Positions 16,280 through 23,261 of a stretch of DNA of 27,160 nt are shown here, piece after piece. The stretch comes from JADFQT01 sp047516825 (lineage in GTDB: Bacteria; Chloroflexota; Dehalococcoidia; Lucifugimonadales; UBA3495), in the NCBI GenBank assembly GCA_047516825.1, contig JAKZUA010000176.1:1-27160 (forward strand), given 5' to 3'. The position numbers were made by a program, and so were the translations under genes. The notes under the pieces are model-generated. The model saw nothing but the letters and a program-made list of their open reading frames with translations, was not told the origin of the DNA and did not search any database. Each line of letters begins with the position of its first letter. The stretch's first letter is position 1.

Positions 16280-17461
16280 ATGACAACCGCCCCACCTTTG
16301 TATGACCTGGTTCTAAAGGGTGGCACCCTCCTTGACCCGGCCCAGGGCATCCATGCGCTGCGAGACGTGGCCTTTCAAGACGGTAAGATCGCCGCCGTCG
16401 CCGAGCGCATCGACCCGGCATCGGCTGCTAACCTGGTCGATGTGTCGGGCAAGCTGGTAACCCCGGGGCTGATAGACCTGCACGGGCATTTCTACCACGG
16501 CGGCAACGGCAGCTCGGTCCATGCCGACCAGAATTGTCTCGCGGCGGGCGTAACCACCGGCGTGGACGCAGGCAGCGCCGGATTTTTGAACTACTCCGCC
16601 ATGAAGGACTACGTCTTTCCGGCGCACCGGACTCGGCTGCTGGCTTTCCTCCACATCGGCGCCATCGGCCTGGCGGTCAACCGAATTCTGGGCGGCGGAC
16701 TTCAGGATATGCGCGTAATTGACGTGGACCGCACCGCCGAGGCGATCCAGCGGAATCCGGGCTTCTTTTTTGGAGTCAAGGTTCGGATGGAGCTGAATGC
16801 GGTCGCCCACTGGGATGCTCCCCTGGCTATGAAACAGGCCAGGGCCGCCGCGGACCAGGCTGGCGCCCGGCTGATGGTTCATGTTAGCGGCACGCCCATC
16901 CCCCTGCCCCAGGTGCTGGAGCATTTAGGACCCGGCGATATTTCCACCCACGCTTTCAACGGAAATCCGGAGTCCATGCTGGACAACGCGGGAAAGATTC
17001 GTCCTGAGGTTCGTGCCGCCTCGGACCGGGGCGTGGTGATGGATGTGGGGCATGCCGGTGTGCACTGCGACGTGGCAGTGGTCAAGGCTGCCATGTCCCA
17101 AGGATTGCCGCCCGACACCATCAGCACCGATATTCATATCGCCCCACCGGGCCGGACCCTTTATCTGATGAATGATCTGGTTAGTAAGTTTCACGCTCTG
17201 GGAATGTCTTTGGAAGATGCCGTCCGGGCCAGCACGGCTCGTCCGGCGCAGGTGCTGGGACTTGAGGATTCCCTGGGTTCCCTCGCGCCGGGCATGGCCG
17301 GGGATGCCGCCGTGTTTGACCTGCGGGAAGGGAGATTTGTTTGGCACGATATGGCGGGTCACAACGTGGAGGGTAAAGTGAGGCTGGATACTTTCCTCAC
17401 GGTTCGGGACGGCGCGATAGTCTGGAGAGAAGGCCGCCTTACCCAGATAGGTGATTGTTGA
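16280..17461 (+). CDS. Amidohydrolase/deacetylase-family metal-dependent hydrolase
   Basis: This amidohydrolase-superfamily enzyme (393 residues) has a small beta-sandwich around a TIM barrel. Visible metal ligands are H68 and H70 (DLHGHF), the likely carboxylated lysine K167 (FFGVKVRM), H201 (MVHVSG), H224 (STHAFNG) and D284 (TDIH). This is a two-metal, dihydroorotase-like site. The segment STHAFNG and the closing GSLAPGMAGDAAVFDL match the group annotated as amidohydrolase/deacetylase proteins, some of which deacetylate or hydrolyse N-acyl amino acids. The substrate here is not known. ATG 16280 has AAGGAG 5 nt upstream. It lies upstream of the PAC2 and M20 genes on the same strand. Confidence 0.9.
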   Translation: MTTAPPLYDLVLKGGTLLDPAQGIHALRDVAFQDGKIAAVAERIDPASAANLVDVSGKLVTPGLIDLHGHFYHGGNGSSVHADQNCLAAGVTTGVDAGSAGFLNYSAMKDYVFPAHRTRLLAFLHIGAIGLAVNRILGGGLQDMRVIDVDRTAEAIQRNPGFFFGVKVRMELNAVAHWDAPLAMKQARAAADQAGARLMVHVSGTPIPLPQVLEHLGPGDISTHAFNGNPESMLDNAGKIRPEVRAASDRGVVMDVGHAGVHCDVAVVKAAMSQGLPPDTISTDIHIAPPGRTLYLMNDLVSKFHALGMSLEDAVRASTARPAQVLGLEDSLGSLAPGMAGDAAVFDLREGRFVWHDMAGHNVEGKVRLDTFLTVRDGAIVWREGRLTQIGDC

Positions 17462-17635
17462 CCTGCCCTTGGCAACTCATTCAACATGCCACCCCGAGCC
17501 CTTTGGAATGGCGTGGGTCGTTTTAGGTAGATTCTAGTGGATGCCAAGGATGTCCATGGCGTAGACAGCCTAAACCGAGACAGGAGCCATCCCGGCAGCC
17601 TTGTAAATGCGGGCGGGTACTGTCAAACTGGAAGT

Positions 17636-18520
17636 ATGAAATTGGGGCATTTTGAAATGCCAGAACCGGTTCCCGAGATGAAGGATCCCCATGTTCTGGC
17701 GGTCCTTAGGCCGTGGATCGACGTGGGAAGCGTGGGTACTCTGAGCCTCAGCAGATTGGAACGACACCTGCGGGCCAGGGAGATCGGCCGCATGGGGCAG
17801 CCCGGTCTGTTTTATGATTTCACACGGTATCGTCCCCGCTCTTTTATGAACGAGGGCAAGCGGGAGTTCAACGTACCCAATACTATCGTCCGCCATGCCC
17901 CTCTACCCGAGGGACCGGACCTACTGTTCGTGCACCTCCTGGAACCTCACCTCAACGGCGAGGGGTACGTGGAGACCATGTTGGAGGTGTTTGAGCACCT
18001 GGGCGTGAAAAAATACTCCCTGATTGGGGGCATGTACGACATGGTTCCCCACACCCGTCCCTTGCTGGTTTCCGGCGTTGGAGTGGGCTCCGGCGTCGAG
18101 GAGGATAACCGTCTGGTCAAGGTTCAGACCAGCAACTATGAAGGACCAACCACCATCACCTACCTGATCGGCCAGGGCGTCGCCCGAAGAGGTGTGGAAA
18201 CCAGGATTTACGTGGTACACCTGCCCCAATACTTCCAGCTTGATGAGGACTTTACCGGCACAGCGAGACTGATGGAGATTCTTTGCACCCTGTACAAAAT
18301 GCCGGAGCGCCTAATTGAAGCGGACCGGGGGCGGAAACAGTACGAATCCCTGCGTGATATGGTTAACGACGAGTCCGAAGTTGCTAGTCTGCTGCAGCGT
18401 CTGGAAGAGCGGTACGATGAGGAGCAGCGGGAATCCGGCGGTACCACGGGTCCGCTGGCTCCCAACATCGAGGAGTTCTTGATGGACCTGGATCAGGGAT
18501 TTGGTCCATCCGGCCCTTAG
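17636..18520 (+). CDS. PAC2-family protein (proteasome-assembly-chaperone-like)
   Basis: This 294-residue protein resembles the PAC2 family, named for a eukaryotic/archaeal proteasome assembly chaperone and also found in bacteria. Recognisable segments are LRPWIDVGSVGTLSLSRLERHL near the start, LLFVHLLEPH, then YSLIGGMYDMVPHTRP, TITYLIGQGVARRGVETRIYVVHLPQYFQ, and a charged helical C-terminus (LLQRLEERYDEEQRE). No proteasome genes are in the window, so its client is unknown. The frame is open from a GTG at 17537. I chose ATG 17636 because the protein-like region begins there (MKLGHFEMPEP). The ribosome site (GGAAG) is very close to the ATG. Confidence 0.8.
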   Translation: MKLGHFEMPEPVPEMKDPHVLAVLRPWIDVGSVGTLSLSRLERHLRAREIGRMGQPGLFYDFTRYRPRSFMNEGKREFNVPNTIVRHAPLPEGPDLLFVHLLEPHLNGEGYVETMLEVFEHLGVKKYSLIGGMYDMVPHTRPLLVSGVGVGSGVEEDNRLVKVQTSNYEGPTTITYLIGQGVARRGVETRIYVVHLPQYFQLDEDFTGTARLMEILCTLYKMPERLIEADRGRKQYESLRDMVNDESEVASLLQRLEERYDEEQRESGGTTGPLAPNIEEFLMDLDQGFGPSGP

Positions 18521-18670
18521 GTTCTATCCCCTTAGAATGAGCCGCCAATTGTTGCCGCGCCATTGCTTGGCATGGCTCCTCCGGTGGTCCGGTTCTCCTC
18601 AACCAGGCCGCCCCACTTTCTTACCGGTCCACCAGTCGGGCGGCTCCTCAAGCGGGCAGCCGTAGCTGAC

Positions 18671-19984
18671 ATGGCTTTAAACCTTACGCAGACTCTCCAA
18701 GAGCTGATCCGGTTCGACACGACCAATCCGCCTGGCAACGAAGCCGCCTGCGCCACTTATATCAGCTCCCTCCTGACCCGGGCTGGGGTTGAGCCCACCC
18801 TACTGGCTAAATCTCCAGGTCGCCCAAACCTCATCGCCCGGCTTCCCGGTCAGGGCAAAGCGCCGTCGCTTATGCTCTACGGACACCTGGATGTGGTGAC
18901 CACCGCCGCCCAGGAATGGCAGCATCCCCCCTTCGAGGGTAAGCTCGTCGACGGATATGTTTGGGGCCGGGGCGCTCTGGACATGAAGGGCGGAGTGGTA
19001 ATGCTGCTGGAGGCTTTTCTTCGGGCCCGGGCCGAGGGGTTTGTGCCGGCCGGGGATGTGCTCCTGGTTTTGGTCAGCGATGAGGAGGCGGGCGGATTTT
19101 ATGGCGCCAGATATTTGGTGGAGGAGCACCCCGACCTATTCCAAGGGATTCGCTACGCCATCGGCGAGTTTGGAGGGTTCAGCTTTTATGTGGGACGGCA
19201 AAGATTTTACCCAATAATGGTGGCGGAAAAACAGGTTTGCCGGCTTCAGGCGACCCTTCGGGGATCCGGGGGGCATGGCTCCCTTTCCAGTTCTGGGGGA
19301 GCTATGGCCCGTTTGGGGAGGATGCTGCAAGACCTAGACCGGCGGGAAATGCCGGTTCATGTAACGCCGGTCGCCCGCATGATGGTTGATGGCTTGAAAT
19401 CGAACCTTCCCTTTCCTACCGGTCTGGTGTTGGCCCAGTTACTCAACCCCAGGTTGACCCAGCCTTTATTGAGGTTAATGGGAACTAAGGGACAGGTCTT
19501 TGATCCCCTGTTCCACCACACCGTGAACGCGACCATGGTTCAGGGCGGGGAAAAGGTCAACGTGTTGCCCAGCGAAATAGTGGTCGATATGGATGGCCGC
19601 CTGCTCCCGGGGTTTGGCCCGGATGACATGCTGGCTGAGGTTCAGCAGATAATAGGGGCGGATGTGGACCTGGAAATCTCCCGCTACGATCCGGGGCCGG
19701 CCGAGCCGGACATGGGTCTGTTCCCACTCCTAAGCGACATTCTTCGAGCCGCCGATCCCCCGGCTGTGCCGGTGCCAATGCTGTTGCCCGGAGCCACTGA
19801 TGGACGGCTGTTTGCCAAGTTGGGAATCCAAACCTACGGCTTCCTGCCTATGCCTTTGCCCCCTGGCTTCAACTTTATCGAGACCATTCATGGCAGCGAT
19901 GAGCGGCTACCGGTAGAGGCGCTGGGGTTTGGCGCTGAGGCGATTTACCAGCTAATTTGTCGCTTTGTCGACGCAAAGCGTTGA
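18671..19984 (+). CDS. M20-family metallopeptidase (ArgE/DapE/CPG2-like)
   Basis: This is a di-zinc exopeptidase or deacylase of family M20. From ATG 18671 it has 437 residues with the standard motifs: H72 and D74 (YGHLDVV), bridging D104 (GRGALDMKGG), catalytic E138 and ligand E139 (SDEEAGG), and the final ligand His in FIETIHGSDE near the C-terminus. The opening QELIRFDTTNPPGNE is typical. A dimerisation domain is inserted in the middle, beginning at CRLQATLRGSGGHGS. Upstream starts at 18563 (TTG) and 18572 would add low-complexity residues and are less likely. Family members remove an N-acyl group or a terminal amino acid; the exact substrate is unknown. It follows the PAC2 gene by 150 bp. 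Confidence 0.92.
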   Translation: MALNLTQTLQELIRFDTTNPPGNEAACATYISSLLTRAGVEPTLLAKSPGRPNLIARLPGQGKAPSLMLYGHLDVVTTAAQEWQHPPFEGKLVDGYVWGRGALDMKGGVVMLLEAFLRARAEGFVPAGDVLLVLVSDEEAGGFYGARYLVEEHPDLFQGIRYAIGEFGGFSFYVGRQRFYPIMVAEKQVCRLQATLRGSGGHGSLSSSGGAMARLGRMLQDLDRREMPVHVTPVARMMVDGLKSNLPFPTGLVLAQLLNPRLTQPLLRLMGTKGQVFDPLFHHTVNATMVQGGEKVNVLPSEIVVDMDGRLLPGFGPDDMLAEVQQIIGADVDLEISRYDPGPAEPDMGLFPLLSDILRAADPPAVPVPMLLPGATDGRLFAKLGIQTYGFLPMPLPPGFNFIETIHGSDERLPVEALGFGAEAIYQLICRFVDAKR

Positions 19985-20044
19985 TCATGCCCCTTGGCCC
20001 CTTGCCTTATCTTAACCTTAGGCGTTTTCGGCGCCGTAGATGGA

Positions 20045-20073
20045 TTGACGTGCCCATACCCTTATGATAAATT
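20045..20073 (+). promoter_or_regulatory. Promoter of the infC-rpmI-rplT operon
   Basis: TTGACG (20045-20050) is one base from the -35 consensus. Seventeen bases later comes TAAATT (20068-20073), within the AT-rich run TATGATAAATTATAT. This predicts a leader of about 55-60 nt before the infC start. Confidence 0.55.
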
Positions 20074-20103
20074 ATATCAACGTTTACCAGGGGAAGTTGA
20101 GCT

Positions 20104-20127
20104 AGAGTTTCTTTGAGAGTTTCTTTG
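20104..20127 (+). repeat. 12-bp perfect tandem repeat in the infC leader
   Basis: AGAGTTTCTTTG occurs twice without a gap (20104-20115 and 20116-20127). The second copy runs straight into the Shine-Dalgarno GGAGGT, sharing its first G. It is in the expected 5' leader of the operon. Confidence 0.85.
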
Positions 20128-20138
20128 GAGGTAGTAAT

Positions 20139-20702
20139 ATAGCTAGGCAGTATAAGGTAAATGAGCAGATCCGTTCTGCCCAAGTGCGGGTGATCGGGGA
20201 GAACGGAGAGCAGCTCGGAGTGATGAGTCTAGACCAGGGACTGCAGCTGGCCCGAGAGAGCGAGGTGGACCTAGTTGAGGTGGCGCCCAATGCGGATCCT
20301 CCAGTGGCCCGCCTGCTTGACTACGGTAAACTGCGCTACCTTTACTCCAAAAAAGATCGAGAGTCCAAGAAGGGGCAAAAAAACACCGAGCTGAAGGAAG
20401 TTCGCTTCCGTCCCAACATCGGCATCCATGACCTGAACTCGAAATTACGTAAGGTCCGAGAGTTCATCGACGACGGTTCCAAGGTAAAGCTAACTGTCCG
20501 GTTTCGGGGCAGGGAGGCGATGCATCAGCAGTTGGGACTCGCCGTGCTCAAGCAGGTAGCCGACGAGTTGAAGGATGAAGTTCGCTTAGAAAAGGCTCCT
20601 TCCATGGAGGGCCGAGCCCTCTACATGGTCCTGATTCCCAGCCCCACTCACGTTGAGAAACCAGAGAAAAAGGCGGATGACCTAGCCGATGCCAAAACTT
20701 AA
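20139..20702 (+). CDS. infC: Translation initiation factor IF-3, AUA start codon
   Basis: IF-3 binds the 30S subunit, keeps subunits apart and proofreads the start codon and initiator tRNA. The 187-residue product contains YKVNEQIRSAQVRVIGENG, the KLLD-type segment ARLLDYGKLRY, a basic linker (KKDRESKKGQKN) and the C-terminal domain (VRFRPNIGIHDLNSKLRKVREFI, VRFRGREAMH). The first ATG/GTG/TTG start in frame is GTG 20184, but that would delete the conserved YKVNEQIR and has no ribosome site. An ATA codon at 20139 is preceded by GGAGGT and a 6-nt spacer, giving MARQYKVNEQIR. IF-3 genes are known to use rare starts (AUU in E. coli) for self-regulation. It overlaps rpmI by 14 bp. Confidence 0.92.
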   Translation: MARQYKVNEQIRSAQVRVIGENGEQLGVMSLDQGLQLARESEVDLVEVAPNADPPVARLLDYGKLRYLYSKKDRESKKGQKNTELKEVRFRPNIGIHDLNSKLRKVREFIDDGSKVKLTVRFRGREAMHQQLGLAVLKQVADELKDEVRLEKAPSMEGRALYMVLIPSPTHVEKPEKKADDLADAKT

Positions 20703-20886
20703 GACCCACAAGGGCGCCAAAGCCCGATTCCACATCACCGGTACCGGCAAGCTGATGCGCCGGAAGCGCATGAGCAGCCACTTGCGGCGTAAGAAGCCAA
20801 AGAAAGTGACCCGGAAGTACGCCGCGAAACTTCTGGTAGACAAAAAGGATATCAAGAGGTTCAGCCAACTGCTTCCCTACGCCTAG
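20689..20886 (+). CDS. rpmI: 50S ribosomal protein L35
   Basis: This is a small, very basic large-subunit protein of 65 residues, the normal length. The start MPKLKTHKGAKARFHITGTGKLMRRK and the motif SHLRRKKPKK are typical of L35. The ATG lies inside the last codons of infC (14-bp overlap) with no strong ribosome site of its own. It is probably translated by coupling to infC. Confidence 0.97.
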   Translation: MPKLKTHKGAKARFHITGTGKLMRRKRMSSHLRRKKPKKVTRKYAAKLLVDKKDIKRFSQLLPYA

Positions 20887-20915
20887 CGGCCGGGAACCAA
20901 TAACGGAGAAGATAC

Positions 20916-21275
20916 TTGCCCAGAGTAAAACGAGGGGTTACCAAACATCGGCGACACAAGAAGGTTATGCTGGCGGCGAGGGGCTTCCACGGATCCTCCC
21001 ATCGCAATTATAAATGGGCCAAAGAAGCCCTGATCCACGCTTGGAGCCACGCCTATCGCAACCGGCGGGAGAGGAAAGGCGAATTTCGCCGGCTGTGGAT
21101 CGTCCGTATCGGCGCGGCCTGCCGGGAGTCTGGTCTTACCTATAGCCAGTTCATGCATGGCATCAAGCTGGCTGGCGTGGAGGTAGATCGTAAGATGCTG
21201 GCTGACTTGGCGGTAAATGACTCACCGGCCTTCCAAAAGCTCGTGGGTGTGGCCTCGGAGCAGTTGGCTGCCTAA
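20916..21275 (+). CDS. rplT: 50S ribosomal protein L20
   Basis: This is an early-assembly 23S rRNA-binding protein of 119 residues. It begins PRVKRGVTKHRRHKKVMLAARGFHGSSHRNYK and continues through the conserved YRNRRERKGEFRRLWIVRIGAACRESGLTYSQFMHGIKLAGVEVDRKMLADLA. The start is TTG 20916, supported by GGAG 7 nt upstream. In several bacteria L20 represses its own operon by binding the leader; no recognisable L20-binding structure stands out here. The operon ends at the terminator 20 bp downstream. Confidence 0.97.
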   Translation: MPRVKRGVTKHRRHKKVMLAARGFHGSSHRNYKWAKEALIHAWSHAYRNRRERKGEFRRLWIVRIGAACRESGLTYSQFMHGIKLAGVEVDRKMLADLAVNDSPAFQKLVGVASEQLAA

Positions 21276-21295
21276 CCTGCGGTTAGAATTAGGAA

Positions 21296-21326
21296 AAAAG
21301 AGGGTGCGACTGTCGCACCCTCTTTT
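21296..21326 (+). terminator. Strong intrinsic terminator of the infC-rpmI-rplT operon
   Basis: AAAAGAGGGTGCGAC (21296-21310) and its exact reverse complement (21312-21326) flank a single T. This gives a 13-15 bp stem whose 3' side ends in TTTT. The A-run on the 5' side lets it also act on the minus strand, where the convergent gene ends at 21378. Confidence 0.93.
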
Positions 21327-21377
21327 CGTTCACCCGGCAGCCCTATGCCTCACGTCAAAAACCGGAAGGAAGCCAGG

Positions 21378-21809
21378 CTAGTCGTCGACGCTGTACTGGC
21401 TGAACCCATAGAAGGTGTCGCTGACCAGAACTCGGTTCAGATTCTCCTGGCTGATGCTAATCGGACGCGTTGGGCTGGCCCATTTCTCGGTCAGGTCGTA
21501 GTGGAGCTCTTCCAGGAGCGTGGGTTTGTTCCCCCGCAGCAAGAGCATGCGAAAAACCATCTCCTGAATTGGCATGTCGTGGCGGACAAACCCAGGTTCA
21601 TCGGAGCAATACTTGGCGATCTCTCCAACCAATTTCTTGGGATCCGTTAGTTCGTGCTCCGGCTGTAGCAGAGAAGGGCAGGATGGCCCGCGCCGGGCCG
21701 CCACGATCGCAACCGGAGAACGATTTAATTGCTCGATGCGTTCAAAGCTAATGTAATAAAGTACCGGTTCTAAGGTTTCCTCGGCGATTTCCGGGTCAGA
21801 GATGGTCAT
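21378..21809 (-). CDS. Small protein of unknown function next to moeA
   Basis: I do not recognise this 143-residue protein. It begins MTISDPEIAEETLEPVLYYI. The middle helical part (about 80-110, PIQEMVFRMLLLRGNKPTLL onwards) followed by ISISQENLNRVLVSDTFYGF could be a winged-helix-like fold, but that is only a visual impression. It has two cysteines (C44 and C68), no signal peptide and no membrane segment. ATG 21809 overlaps the moeA stop codon (ATGA) and has AGAGGT 6 nt upstream. This makes it a real, translationally coupled gene. The longer frame to 21890 would run into moeA and is rejected. The link to moeA hints at a molybdenum-cofactor-related role, unproven. Confidence 0.8.
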   Translation of the reverse strand: MTISDPEIAEETLEPVLYYISFERIEQLNRSPVAIVAARRGPSCPSLLQPEHELTDPKKLVGEIAKYCSDEPGFVRHDMPIQEMVFRMLLLRGNKPTLLEELHYDLTEKWASPTRPISISQENLNRVLVSDTFYGFSQYSVDD

Positions 21810-23134
21810 AGGTCTACCTCTTCGTTCCAATCTAGCATAATGATGTCCACCGGGTCTCCCGCTTGGCGGGATGCTTCGTCGTCCGGGCAAATGGCCAGCC
21901 CGTTGGCTCGAGACATGGAGGTCAATATGTTAGAGCCCTGGGGGCCGGTGGGGGCGGCATAGAAGATACCGTCCCTCTTTTCCACTTCAACGCGGGCGTA
22001 GACTCGCCGTCCGTCCCCGTTGAAAATGGGGCCGGTAAGAATGCCCGGCACCATTGGGCGGGCCAAATTGAACAGGCCCAGCATGGTGCGAATGGCCGGG
22101 CGGGCAAACATTTCGAAGGCCACCATGGCACTGACCGGATTACCAGGAAGTCCTAACATAGGGATTGGGGAACCACCACCGCGTAGATGGCCGAAGGCCA
22201 GGGGTTTGGCCGGACGCATTCGAACCGACCAGAAATTGATGTCGCCCCGCTCGGTCAAAACGTCCTTCACTATATCGTAGTCGCCCTTGGAAACACCAGC
22301 CGACGTAATGAGCAGATCCGAGCCGCTTACCTCCTCCAGCTTTTGGTGCAGGCTGCCCAAGGTGTCCCGGGCGATGCCCAAAACGCGGGGAAGCCCGCCG
22401 GATGCGACCACGGAAGCGGCGACACCGGCACTGTTGCTGTCGAAGATCTGGCCGGGCCCCAGGGCTTCACCCACGGTAACCAACTCGTCGCCCGTGGCAA
22501 GAATGGATACCACCGGGCGGCGGATGACCCTAGCCTGCTGCAATCCCAGGGAGGCCAGGACGCCGACTTCCGAGGGGCGGATTACGGTCCCCGCCTCCAA
22601 TACCAGCTGACCCTTTAGGACATCCTCCCCGGAGGGTCGTACGTTGCTGCCCGAAGGAAGGCCCACCTCGATGTTGATTTGTTCCAGGGTTTGCCCGGAG
22701 TCCCGCCGGCGCACTTCGTCGGTCTCCTCGAAGGGAACCACCGTGTCCGCTCCGGCCGGGACCGGGGCGCCGGTCATAATGCGTATGGCGGTGCCGGAGG
22801 TTACAGTCTGGTTGGAAACCTGGCCTGCCGCCACCAGTCCGATGACCTGAAGCAGCCGTGGGTCTTGCGCCGAAGCCGCCCGAATGTCCTCATGCCGTAC
22901 CGCATAACCGTCCATGGCGGAGTTGGTCAGCGGGGGAAGGTCCAGGGGAGAGGTGATATCGGCGGCCAGCACCTGACCCAAGCAATCCTGCAATGGCTTT
23001 TCCTGCGCCTCCAATGGGCTGAAGCAGGAGATAATCCGCTGATAGGCCTCCTCCACGCTGAGCATGTCTTCGTCCACATGGGTATGTCCGTGGCTGGGGG
23101 CATGATTATGCTGATGATGACTGTGTCCGGTCAT
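21806..23134 (-). CDS. moeA: Molybdopterin molybdenumtransferase MoeA, with His-rich N-terminus
   Basis: MoeA inserts molybdate into adenylylated molybdopterin, the last step of molybdenum cofactor synthesis. Family motifs: PPLTNSAMDGYAV (67-79), IRIMTGAPVPAGADTVVPFE (117-136), SILATGDELV, the MoCF-binding segment LITSAGVSKGDYD, and MLGLPGNPVSAMVAFEMF. The 442 residues include an N-terminal extension with eight histidines in the first 19 residues (positions 4, 6, 7, 9, 11, 15, 17 and 19), which could bind metal. The usual MoeA start would be near M24 (MLSVEEAYQRI). ATG 23134 has only a weak ribosome site, and M24 has none better, so the extended start is kept. No other cofactor genes are nearby. 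Confidence 0.93.
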   Translation of the reverse strand: MTGHSHHQHNHAPSHGHTHVDEDMLSVEEAYQRIISCFSPLEAQEKPLQDCLGQVLAADITSPLDLPPLTNSAMDGYAVRHEDIRAASAQDPRLLQVIGLVAAGQVSNQTVTSGTAIRIMTGAPVPAGADTVVPFEETDEVRRRDSGQTLEQINIEVGLPSGSNVRPSGEDVLKGQLVLEAGTVIRPSEVGVLASLGLQQARVIRRPVVSILATGDELVTVGEALGPGQIFDSNSAGVAASVVASGGLPRVLGIARDTLGSLHQKLEEVSGSDLLITSAGVSKGDYDIVKDVLTERGDINFWSVRMRPAKPLAFGHLRGGGSPIPMLGLPGNPVSAMVAFEMFARPAIRTMLGLFNLARPMVPGILTGPIFNGDGRRVYARVEVEKRDGIFYAAPTGPQGSNILTSMSRANGLAICPDDEASRQAGDPVDIIMLDWNEEVDL

Positions 23135-23205
23135 GTTATCTTATCCGATGGGTCGCGCCTAATAGTTTGGCCCAATGGCCAGAAATCTGATAAAGCCTGG
23201 CTTCA

Positions 23206-23251
23206 AAATCCCCCTATGTCCCCCTTTGCAAAGGGGGACATAGGGGGATTT
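23206..23251. repeat. 46-bp perfect palindrome between pheT and moeA
   Basis: The 23 bases 23206-23228 are followed directly by their exact reverse complement (23229-23251). The ends are AAATCCCCC/GGGGGATTT and each arm holds two C5 (or G5) runs. It lies 11 bp past the pheT stop and about 70 bp before moeA. On the minus strand TTTT ends the structure, so it could also terminate pheT transcription. The ends match the element at 12445-12481. Confidence 0.9.
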
Positions 23252-23261
23252 GCCCGGGCCC

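Noticed and set aside
17537..17635. GTG start extending the PAC2 protein by 33 residues
   Set aside because: The added segment looks unconserved and the family-like sequence begins at ATG 17636. The choice stays uncertain because neither start has an ideal ribosome site.
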